Of a stretch of 7,800 nucleotides of DNA, positions 1 to 5,542 are shown one piece after another. Location of the stretch: assembly GCA_023271515.1 (NCBI GenBank), contig JALPXQ010000060.1:1-7800 (forward strand), written 5' to 3'. The DNA comes from Dehalococcoidia bacterium. GTDB taxonomy: Bacteria > Chloroflexota > Dehalococcoidia > SZUA-161 > SpSt-899. Under the pieces are notes generated by a model. It was not told where the DNA came from. It ran no database searches and was given only the letters and a program-made list of their open reading frames with translations. Each line of letters starts with the position of its first letter. Position 1 is the stretch's first letter. The translations under genes and the position numbers were made by a program.

Positions 1-47
1 GGCTCATTGCCCAAAGGCCGCCCGTTCGAATCCAACCCCCGCTACCA
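1..47 (+). tRNA. 3' part of an initiator-tRNA-like gene, cut by window edge, probably degenerate
   Basis: The stretch matches the 3' part of the tRNA at 3568-3642 at 41 of 47 positions, including an encoded CCA at 45-47 and a CAT anticodon at 4-6. The anticodon stem could still form. The T stem is damaged: GCCCG (20-24) faces CCAAC (32-36), so three of five pairs fail, while the T loop TTCGAAT is intact. The base after the anticodon is T rather than the usual purine. The 5' half lies outside the window. It may be a decayed tRNA, an attachment-site remnant, or a divergent tRNA-like element. Confidence 0.5.
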
Positions 48-74
48 ACCACAGTTAAAAGGAGCTAAGATGCT

Positions 75-104
75 TTGACAGGGCGTTCAGTAGTGCCAGA
101 TAAT
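75..104 (+). promoter_or_regulatory. Candidate housekeeping-type promoter
   Basis: TTGACA (75-80) and GATAAT (99-104) are separated by 18 bases, a near-consensus sigma-70 type arrangement. It lies downstream of the tRNA-like fragment and about 340 bases ahead of the first exported-protein gene. The corresponding place upstream of the second paralogue has no such pair. Activity is inferred from sequence only. Confidence 0.4.
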
Positions 105-124
105 CCTTCTTAAGAAAGCCTGCA

Positions 125-152
125 CCTAACTTTTTGCCGTCTATTTCGTTAT
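125..152 (+). promoter_or_regulatory. Candidate ECF-type promoter, first leader copy
   Basis: CCTAAC (125-130) is followed after exactly 16 bases by CGTTAT (147-152). The same pair with the same spacing occurs at 1640-1667 and 5378-5405. An AAC-type -35 with a CGT-type -10 is typical of ECF sigma promoters. An alternative sigma-70 reading, TTGCCG (134-139) N17 TATAGA (157-162), overlaps it but does not keep its spacing in the second copy. Confidence 0.4.
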
Positions 153-286
153 ATATTATAGAGGGGCAAATCCTGGTGAGAAGGGAGGTGAGAGCCAATG
201 ATGATAAGCTAAATGCGATCAGGCCAACTGGGAGTTCGTCCACACTCACAAGAAACCCTCATGGGCGACTGCCCACCAACGAATCA

Positions 287-401
287 CGAAAATAGCCTGT
301 CATTCTGAGGGAGCAAAGCGACCGAAGAATCTGCTAATGCAGGGAAGTAGAGATTCTTCGCCTTTGGCTCAGAATGACACGCCAATAGAACTCTATTTTC
401 G
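287..401. repeat. Palindromic MITE-like element in the leader of gene 1
   Basis: The left arm (298-332) begins TGTCATTCTGAG and ends CGAAGAATCT. The right arm (351-379) is its imperfect reverse complement, with an 18-base loop between. A second, outer inverted pair, CGAAAATAG (287-295) and CTATTTTCG (393-401), encloses it. The arm sequence is of the TCATTCTGAG...GAAGAATCT type that I recall as a dispersed palindromic repeat in many bacterial genomes. It has no coding capacity. As RNA it would form a long hairpin between promoter and start codon. Confidence 0.6.
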
Positions 402-444
402 GAACAAAAGTGGGCAAAAATATAAGAAAGGAAGGTAAACCAAA

Positions 445-1485
445 ATGAAACTGAAGGGAATAAAAGGCATCGCCTTACTTGTGGCTGTGGTATTGTTGCT
501 GATGGGAGCAATGGCTGCAATATCAGCAGCGGGTGGGGAAGAGAGGCATGACGAGTTTCGATGGGATGCTCGCTATTGGTGGGAGGCGCCACCCTTAACT
601 GCTTATGAGCGCCAACACGTGAGGGAGATAATGGTCTTGATATTTGACCGTTATTTCGGAACAGATATCACCAGGATGAGTCCAAAAGAATTTGAAGAGC
701 TGGGGGCAACGATGGGCCCTGAAAAAGAAAAAGAGGCACTTCGTCTGTTTGAGCAGTACGCCGAGAAGAGAGGGTTTGAAGTGCCTGTGGGGATACCCGT
801 TCCTGGAGAGAGGCCCGCTGAGGTAACCTACTGGTGGGGGTTGGTAGATCCTGAATACCGCGCGGCTGCAATTGCCCGGGCGGAGAGAGACATTCCACAG
901 AGACTTCGCAACCGCCGGCAGCTTGCTGAGGAGTGGGGAGTGGAAGTCTGCTTACCTTGTCCTGACGAAATCAATGTGATGACATTGACACCCGAGGATT
1001 ACAGGCTTCTTCTTAATCCTCCCCCCCTTCCTCTTAGATTGTGGTCGATTGACGAGATGAGGGCAGTGCCGGATGTTGTTGCAGTATATGGAAGGGCTCG
1101 AACGTATACTACTCAGGCTGACATACAGCAATGGCTCGATGAATTGCGTAGACTTCACCATTCTTCTATGCGCATTGTGTGGGCGAGTAGCCCACACATA
1201 ATCACGACTGGGGTTGACCATCGTGGCTACTTCTCGGTAGGGCTCAATATGGACGAACTGACAATGAAGGAGGCTCAGGCACTTGCACCTCAAATCTATG
1301 TAGCCATATCTGAGAAGGCGGAGAGACTTGGTATCCAGGATGTTCCGGTTGTATTTCACCTCACGAAGGTCAGAGTGCTTCCTGGCACCGTTCAATCTCC
1401 TGAGGTAGTAGGCACGGCAGGATTGCCACCTGCCCAACCGGGTTACGATGACAGGTATCGCTCATACCTGGTGGGATTGAAATAA
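445..1485 (+). CDS. Secreted modular protein without protease domain (YWW-module family)
   Basis: A 346-residue exported protein of unknown function. The ATG follows GGAAGG at 430-435. MKLKGIK plus a hydrophobic stretch forms a Sec signal peptide, probably cut after A29 (S-A-A|G), and no lipobox cysteine is seen. Two related helical modules follow, each opening with YWW: residues 44-113 (motif FGTDITRMS) and 129-196 (INVMTLTPED). Residues 209-309 form a predicted alpha/beta domain ending in GIQDVPVVF. These parts align with the N-terminal 310 residues of the neighbour at 1812, but this protein stops 37 residues later, where the neighbour enters its trypsin-like domain. It therefore has no catalytic Ser-His-Asp set. 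It may be a non-enzymatic partner, an inhibitor-like or binding form, or a copy that lost its protease. I do not recognise a named family. Confidence 0.85.
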   Translation: MKLKGIKGIALLVAVVLLLMGAMAAISAAGGEERHDEFRWDARYWWEAPPLTAYERQHVREIMVLIFDRYFGTDITRMSPKEFEELGATMGPEKEKEALRLFEQYAEKRGFEVPVGIPVPGERPAEVTYWWGLVDPEYRAAAIARAERDIPQRLRNRRQLAEEWGVEVCLPCPDEINVMTLTPEDYRLLLNPPPLPLRLWSIDEMRAVPDVVAVYGRARTYTTQADIQQWLDELRRLHHSSMRIVWASSPHIITTGVDHRGYFSVGLNMDELTMKEAQALAPQIYVAISEKAERLGIQDVPVVFHLTKVRVLPGTVQSPEVVGTAGLPPAQPGYDDRYRSYLVGLK

Positions 1486-1506
1486 AAGGGAGGCAATTAA
1501 GAAAGG

Positions 1507-1586
1507 AACCGCTGATGCATGCTGATAAACACAGATATGCCTCTGTAGTTTTTTCAATCTCCGTGGATCGGTGTTCATCAGCGGTT
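1507..1586. repeat. Inverted repeat, possible terminator between genes 1 and 2
   Basis: AACCGCTGATG (1507-1517) and CATCAGCGGTT (1576-1586) are perfect 11-base inverted arms, and the right arm is followed by TTCTT. Inside, ACAGA (1531-1535) and TCTGT (1542-1546) can form a small hairpin that runs into a T tract (from 1549). Related CGCTGATG...CATCAGCG repeats are familiar as dispersed elements in bacterial genomes (recollection, not a search). It sits just after the stop of gene 1, so it could end that transcript. The remaining sequence up to 1639 shows nothing further. Confidence 0.5.
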
Positions 1587-1639
1587 TTCTTCCCCATATT
1601 GCTTAAGGGCTGTGTAGTTACCCTTGAAGAAAGTTTGGC

Positions 1640-1667
1640 CCTAACTTTTTGCCGTCTCTTTCGTTAT
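1640..1667 (+). promoter_or_regulatory. Candidate ECF-type promoter, second leader copy
   Basis: CCTAAC (1640-1645), 16 bases, then CGTTAT (1662-1667). A TA run follows (to 1678) and lengthens the downstream AT segment by three bases relative to the other leaders. A sigma-70 reading TTGCCG...TATAGA would therefore have a 20-base spacer here. This makes the ECF-type reading the only one with constant geometry in all three copies. Confidence 0.45.
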
Positions 1668-1709
1668 ATATATATATAGAGGGGTAATTCATGGTCCGCA
1701 ATAACTGAG

Positions 1710-1805
1710 GTGAAAGCCAGTGCCGATAACCTAAATGTGGCCAGACAAGCTGGGAGTTCGTCCGCACTCGCAAAAAGTGGGCAAGAATATAAGAAACGGA
1801 GGTAA
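1710..1805 (+). CDS. Possible leader peptide overlapping the ribosome site of gene 2
   Basis: A GTG-started frame of 31 codons ends in TAA at 1803-1805, so its last codons CGG AGG contain the Shine-Dalgarno site of the gene at 1812. The copy at 5441-5536 has the same length and no gaps (peptides start MKASADNLNV and MRASDDNLNV). The nine base differences between the two copies all fall in first or second codon positions. That does not show selection on a peptide. It may be a coupling uORF or only a chance open frame in a recent duplicate. Confidence 0.25.
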   Translation: MKASADNLNVARQAGSSSALAKSGQEYKKRR

Positions 1806-1811
1806 ACCGAA

Positions 1812-3497
1812 ATGAAACTGAAGGGAATAAGAACGATTGCCTTGCTTCTGGCCGCTGTAATTCTGGTAGTAGGGTCAGTAGCTGGAATAGCGGCAGCGGG
1901 TGGAGAAGAGAGGGATGAGGAGTTCCGATGGGATGCTCGGTATTGGTGGGAGGCACTACCGATAAGTCCCCATCACCAGCAGCAAGCCAGGGAGGTAGGA
2001 ATCCTGATATTTGACCGCTACTTCGGGATTGATATCTCCGCTATGAATTGGCAAGAACTCGACGAATTGTGGGATGTGATAGGCCATGAAAACCAAGAAG
2101 AGGCGGAGCGTCTCTTTGCACAGTATGCCACAGAGAAGGGATTTGAAATACCCGGAATGCCTGCTCCGAGGGAGGAGTTCGTGGCCCCTCCTGATGCAAC
2201 GTGCTGGTGGGAGTTTATAGATCCTGAGCTCCGCGACGCCGCAATTGGCACGGCCAAGATGAAGCTTCCAGAGATGGTCCGCTCCTACTGGGAATTGGCT
2301 GACTGGAAGGGAGTTGAATTGCCCATCCCTCGCCCTGAAGAGCTTGACGTGATGAGATTGACACCAGAGGAACATCAAGCCATTCTTGCCCCACCGCGCT
2401 TTCCTCTGGGAAGGGTAGGAGTTGAGGAATGGCTGGAACGGTTCTATCCCGGTTCTAATATCATCGCAGTGTTCGGGAGAACGCGCACATACGATGACCC
2501 GACGGAGTGGTTCGATGCCTTGCTCGAAGCACGCAGGCTTATGAGACCCCTTTACCCTCTTCTCTTTAGGGAGTTGGGGGTTACTTCGATCGGTATTATC
2601 GGGGCGGGCTATATCCATGTGCAACTGGATTGTGGCAAGCTGACACCTGAGGAGGCAAAAGCAATTGCCACCAAGATTTATGACATGATAGCTCCAAAGG
2701 CAGAGACGGTGGGCATCGAAGGTGTTCCCGCAGTGTTTGTGCTGGAAGCAGCCTGGACAGAAGAACCTCTAAAACGGCTTACTGGCGGGGAAGGAGCCGA
2801 AACAAGGGAGCTTTCAAATCCGCCTACCTTCAAGGATCCCCGGGAGCATCTAACTACACCCCTCCCTCTTGACCAGGGCTTTCGCCCTGTACCTGGTGGA
2901 GCTCAGGTGGCGAGAGGCGACGGCTTCGTCGCCACAATAGGCTTCCCAGTTCGGGATCCCATCCCCCTTTGGCCGGATGACGAGGATCTCACCACGGTTG
3001 GTCATCTAGTTCCAATAATAAATACGCCGCTATACCAACCACTACCCCCACACCAGATTGGCACGATTGCTGATACTGGGAGTTTCGGTGGGCACGCAGA
3101 CGTAGCCCGGGTGGCCACCCCTGATGGTGATGTCATCCCCTACGTTCGCACAGGCTTCGCCTTTACACTCCCCATACTCGGTTGGCGGGACCCGAAGCAA
3201 CATGAGACGGCCAGCATATTTGGAAGGACAAGCGGCCCTGTCTCCGGGCAGATATATCGGGTAGGTGTGACTAGACACAGTGCTACATTTGGGTTTCTCG
3301 AAAACCAAGTTGAGGCAAGTATTTGGCTAGAAGGGGGAGACAGTGGTGCTCCGCTATTTGGAATCGGGCCAGGGGCTGGAGTGACAGTAAAAGGAATCGC
3401 TGGGGGTCACTGCAAGGTGCGCCGTTGGATAGGCATCTTTTCACCAGTCTCGGGAGTAATGCATGAACTGCCGGGGTGGTATCCCTACACGAAATGA
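1812..3497 (+). CDS. Secreted trypsin-like serine protease with N-terminal YWW modules
   Basis: A 561-residue exported protein with a chymotrypsin/trypsin-fold (S1-like) domain at its C-terminus. The ATG follows GGAGG at 1798-1802. The Sec signal peptide MKLKGIR... is probably cut after A29. YWW-type helical modules lie at 44-114 (FGIDISAMN) and about 129-196, the second opening CWW. An alpha/beta domain spans about 217-311 and ends GIEGVPAVFVL. The catalytic domain runs from about 355: H398 in TTVGHLV, D430 in GHADVARV, and S511 in GGDSGAP, with a GRTSG motif at 471-475 of the kind seen in bacterial trypsin-like proteins. All three catalytic residues are present, so an active extracellular peptidase is likely. 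The substrate is unknown. The leader and N-terminal modules are shared with the neighbours. The family identification of the protease domain is firm; the N-terminal modules are unnamed to me. Confidence 0.9.
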   Translation: MKLKGIRTIALLLAAVILVVGSVAGIAAAGGEERDEEFRWDARYWWEALPISPHHQQQAREVGILIFDRYFGIDISAMNWQELDELWDVIGHENQEEAERLFAQYATEKGFEIPGMPAPREEFVAPPDATCWWEFIDPELRDAAIGTAKMKLPEMVRSYWELADWKGVELPIPRPEELDVMRLTPEEHQAILAPPRFPLGRVGVEEWLERFYPGSNIIAVFGRTRTYDDPTEWFDALLEARRLMRPLYPLLFRELGVTSIGIIGAGYIHVQLDCGKLTPEEAKAIATKIYDMIAPKAETVGIEGVPAVFVLEAAWTEEPLKRLTGGEGAETRELSNPPTFKDPREHLTTPLPLDQGFRPVPGGAQVARGDGFVATIGFPVRDPIPLWPDDEDLTTVGHLVPIINTPLYQPLPPHQIGTIADTGSFGGHADVARVATPDGDVIPYVRTGFAFTLPILGWRDPKQHETASIFGRTSGPVSGQIYRVGVTRHSATFGFLENQVEASIWLEGGDSGAPLFGIGPGAGVTVKGIAGGHCKVRRWIGIFSPVSGVMHELPGWYPYTK

Positions 3498-3567
3498 TGA
3501 TCCAGGCATGCGGCAACAGCCCCATCGTCGCTCCCTGGCAAGAGGAATGTAGATATATCGCCTGCTT

Positions 3568-3642
3568 CGCGGGGTGGAGCAGGGGAAGCTCGTCGGGTTC
3601 ATTACCCGAAGGCCGTTGGTTCGAATCCAACCCCCGCTACCA
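3568..3642 (+). tRNA. tRNA-Met(CAT), initiator type
   Basis: A complete 75-base cloverleaf with encoded CCA (3640-3642). The acceptor CGCGGGG pairs with CCCCGCT except at position 1:72 (C-T), the mismatch typical of bacterial initiators. The anticodon stem carries the three consecutive GC pairs (GGG/CCC) of initiators. The anticodon is CAT, the T arm GTTGG-TTCGAAT-CCAAC is perfect, and the D stem is GAGC/GCTC with a short loop. The base 3' of the anticodon is T, where a purine is almost always found. The gene sits between the protease gene at 1812 and the gene at 3754. The 70 bases before it (3498-3567) show no other feature. Confidence 0.85.
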
Positions 3643-3678
3643 AGCAAAATGGGTATCCGTTCACCAAGGTTTAAGTTC

Positions 3679-3707
3679 TTGACTGGATAACAGGATAATC
3701 GAGTAGA
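3679..3707 (+). promoter_or_regulatory. Weak candidate promoter of gene 3
   Basis: TTGACT (3679-3684) is followed after 17 bases by AGTAGA (3702-3707), a poor -10. The leader of this gene is unrelated to the three duplicated leaders and has no TAAC-N16-CGTT element, so this gene is probably controlled differently or is read through from the tRNA. Confidence 0.25.
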
Positions 3708-3753
3708 GGTCGACTCCAGGGAAAAAGGGGAGAAGAAAAGGAGAACCAAGAAA

Positions 3754-5364
3754 ATGAAAAAATGGTGGTTAGTGATCAGTCTGGTACTCGTGATTGCCAT
3801 GCTCGGTGCCGGGGCACTTGCCGCTTTCTATGGTAATCAGCAGGTGGCGGATTATGGTTACGGTATTGATCTCGCTGCTATGATGGATGGTCATATAACT
3901 GATGGGTTTGAGAAGGAATTTGAGCCCCTTTACTGGTGGAGAATAGCAGAAGACCGCCATGGCGGGTGGATGGCAACGATTGTGGAATGGGTTGCCACAA
4001 TAGAGGAGATGACTCCCAATGAGGTAAGGAAAGCCTGTAGCCTCAGGTTGCCATGGTTAAGAGATTTCAGAATGAGGCCCGACGAGGTAAGGGAAAGGTT
4101 TGGAGAATTATTCCCCGGTGTGGATATGTGGAGCATGACTGCCCGGGAATTTAGTGATTTTATCCAAAGCTTGCCCTGTTTGCCTCCTCCTCCTTGCAGA
4201 CCCTTATGTCTTGAGGAGGTGAAACACAATCGCAACATTATTGAAGCATTCGGGAGGGTACCTCAGTTGTCCACCCAGCAGGAGTTAGACGAATTCAACC
4301 AGAAATTGGAAAAGGTGCTGTCGGAGCTAGCTCCTTTATTGTGGGAATTAAGGCTCTGCAGGGCTCCCCGCCGGTTTCGCCTCGTTAGAAGCCTTGGAGT
4401 CTTTGGAGGGGCGATCACCATCGAACTTGATCACTTTTATTTCCCTCGAGCAGAGCAAGTCTATGGGTGGATCGACGAAAGGGCCGAGAGCCTCTTTGGA
4501 ATCGAGGAGGTGCCGGTAATATTTTGCAGCTCTTCGCGTCCCGGCCCAGGCTGCCCCCGTCGTCCCCCCACATGGGACGAACTGGTTAATGCTTTACCGC
4601 ATTTGGTCGCCAAAAGCGAGGCCTATGAAAAACTGGCCGATGCTTTACCTCACTTGACCGCCCAAGGTGTGCCGGTGGTAGATTTTGTCCTGGGCTTTGG
4701 CGCCCCCGATCCCCGTATAAGCATCACTCGGGTCGTCCTCGTCACGGTAGCGCTCAGGGAAGTGAAAGAGGAGTACAAAGAATCCATAAGGGCAATAGTC
4801 GAGGGCGTTGAGGGTATAGAATTTGACTTCTTCCAGGCCGAGTTTACCAGGGAGGAGATTTGGGGCTGGCAGAATAAGATCTGGGAGACTTTCTCACGCC
4901 CCTGGGACCTTCCGCCGGGCATAATAGAGGTTCCTGTATCCGGAACATTCTCATCATGGAGGGGACAGAGAATAACGGTTCGCATTGCTGGCAGGGTAAA
5001 GCCAGAGTATATCGAGGCAATTAGAGTTCTCGTTGGCCATGAAGCTCCGCTCTACTTTCAGGGCGGAGGCTCCCGGCCTCACCACACCCGCTATTGGAGA
5101 GAACAGCAAATCCCCGATGAGGCAAGGGAGATGCATGATATATTTGTTCACGTCTCTCAGGAGCTCTTTCCCGACGTTGACTTATTAAATATGCGCATCG
5201 GGGAAGTGGAGGAGTTCATTAAGGGATTAAACGTCGAGGAAGCAACAGAGCTTATGCGCATGGTCATTGATTATGCTCTGGAGCAAGGATTAGTAGCCCC
5301 GCAGGAACAGCAGGAGTTAGAAGAGAAAATGCTCCAAGAATGGCTGGAACGGAGGCAAGAATAG
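3754..5364 (+). CDS. Secreted modular protein with three alpha/beta units, no protease
   Basis: A 536-residue exported protein of unknown function. The ATG follows AAGGAG (3738-3743). The signal peptide MKKWWLVISL... differs from its neighbours and is probably cut after A23. A YWW-type helical region spans about 59-142 with the motif FPGVDMWSMT, followed by the Cys/Pro-rich PCLPPPPCRPLC (141-152). The first alpha/beta unit (about 162-258) ends GIEEVPVIF. A 17-residue tandem repeat containing ALPHL lies at 277-304. Two further strand-helix-strand units occupy about 321-364 and 391-437. A last helical module (447-516, FPDVDLLNMR) resembles the first module of the other three proteins but is here at the C-terminus. 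A charged Q/E-rich tail ends the protein. No Ser-His-Asp set is visible. Parts are nearly identical in DNA to the gene at 5543. It could be a binding or scaffold relative of the proteases. Confidence 0.85.
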   Translation: MKKWWLVISLVLVIAMLGAGALAAFYGNQQVADYGYGIDLAAMMDGHITDGFEKEFEPLYWWRIAEDRHGGWMATIVEWVATIEEMTPNEVRKACSLRLPWLRDFRMRPDEVRERFGELFPGVDMWSMTAREFSDFIQSLPCLPPPPCRPLCLEEVKHNRNIIEAFGRVPQLSTQQELDEFNQKLEKVLSELAPLLWELRLCRAPRRFRLVRSLGVFGGAITIELDHFYFPRAEQVYGWIDERAESLFGIEEVPVIFCSSSRPGPGCPRRPPTWDELVNALPHLVAKSEAYEKLADALPHLTAQGVPVVDFVLGFGAPDPRISITRVVLVTVALREVKEEYKESIRAIVEGVEGIEFDFFQAEFTREEIWGWQNKIWETFSRPWDLPPGIIEVPVSGTFSSWRGQRITVRIAGRVKPEYIEAIRVLVGHEAPLYFQGGGSRPHHTRYWREQQIPDEAREMHDIFVHVSQELFPDVDLLNMRIGEVEEFIKGLNVEEATELMRMVIDYALEQGLVAPQEQQELEEKMLQEWLERRQE

Positions 5365-5377
5365 ATGGGATACTGAA

Positions 5378-5405
5378 CCTAACTTTTTGGCGTCTGCATC
5401 GTTAT
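5378..5405 (+). promoter_or_regulatory. Candidate ECF-type promoter, third leader copy
   Basis: CCTAAC (5378-5383), 16 bases, then CGTTAT (5400-5405). The spacer between them has diverged from the other two copies while both ends are kept. The overlapping sigma-70 reading is TTGGCG (5387-5392) N17 TATAGA (5410-5415). Confidence 0.45.
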
Positions 5406-5440
5406 AAACTATAGAGGGGTAAATTTTGGTCATAAGGGAG

Positions 5441-5536
5441 ATGAGAGCCAGTGACGATAACCTAAATGTGGTCAGACAAGCTGCGAGTTCGTCCACATTC
5501 ACAAAAAGTGGGCAAGAATATAAGGAACGGAGGTAA
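5441..5536 (+). CDS. Possible leader peptide overlapping the ribosome site of gene 4
   Basis: ATG at 5441 opens 31 codons ending in TAA at 5534-5536, two codons upstream of and in frame with the gene start at 5543. The final codons CGG AGG form the downstream Shine-Dalgarno site, a layout compatible with translational coupling. AGGGAG touches the ATG directly, too close for a good ribosome site. It is the counterpart of the frame at 1710-1805. Coding is not supported by the substitution pattern. Confidence 0.25.
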   Translation: MRASDDNLNVVRQAASSSTFTKSGQEYKERR

Positions 5537-5542
5537 ACCAAA

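Larger units (their letters stand above)
125..444 (+). repeat. Duplicated 5' leader, copy 1, interrupted by about 150 bases
   Basis: Positions 125-250 and about 404-444 align with the uninterrupted leaders at 1640-1811 and 5378-5542. In between, about 252-403 has no counterpart in them and carries the palindromic element at 287-401. ACAA occurs at both ends of the extra segment (248-251 and 404-407), which could be a short target duplication. A short open frame from GTG at 188 to TAG at 293-295 matches the start of the leader peptides of the other copies, but diverges at the insertion. The ribosome site before the gene is GGAAGG (430-435), against CGGAGG in the other copies. Nothing else gene-like is visible in this stretch. 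Confidence 0.75.
1640..1811 (+). repeat. Duplicated 5' leader, copy 2
   Basis: This 172-base leader closely matches 5378-5542 and, in two pieces, 125-444. It includes the promoter-like element, a conserved stretch TAGAGGGG, a short open frame (1710-1805) and the ribosome site GGAGG (1798-1802), nine bases before the ATG. The similarity to the copy at 5378 continues without break into the coding region. Confidence 0.8.
5378..5542 (+). repeat. Duplicated 5' leader, copy 3
   Basis: This 165-base copy starts 13 bases after the stop of gene 3. It contains the promoter-like element, TAGAGGGG, a 31-codon open frame and GGAGG (5529-5533), nine bases before the ATG. AATGTGG (5465-5471) can pair with CCACATT (5493-5499). 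The equivalent pairing is only partly kept in copy 2 and is lost in copy 1. Confidence 0.8.

Noticed and set aside
55..249. Minus-strand open frame over leader 1, with similar minus-strand frames at 1618-1956 and 5317-5541
   Set aside because: They share a KKLG-containing stretch only because the underlying leaders are duplicated. They lie antisense to promoter and signal-peptide sequence, have no convincing ribosome sites, and their lengths and ends differ.
1664..1678. TA dinucleotide run as a functional repeat
   Set aside because: It is short and best explained as slippage within the AT-rich segment downstream of the promoter element.
1956..2624. Long minus-strand open frame of 222 codons within the protease gene
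   Set aside because: The opposite strand encodes a protein with clear paralogues and conserved motifs. The minus frame has no recognisable domain and is not conserved among the paralogues.
3476..3682. Plus-strand open frame of 68 codons between genes 2 and 3
   Set aside because: It runs straight through the complete tRNA at 3568-3642 and overlaps the end of the protease gene.
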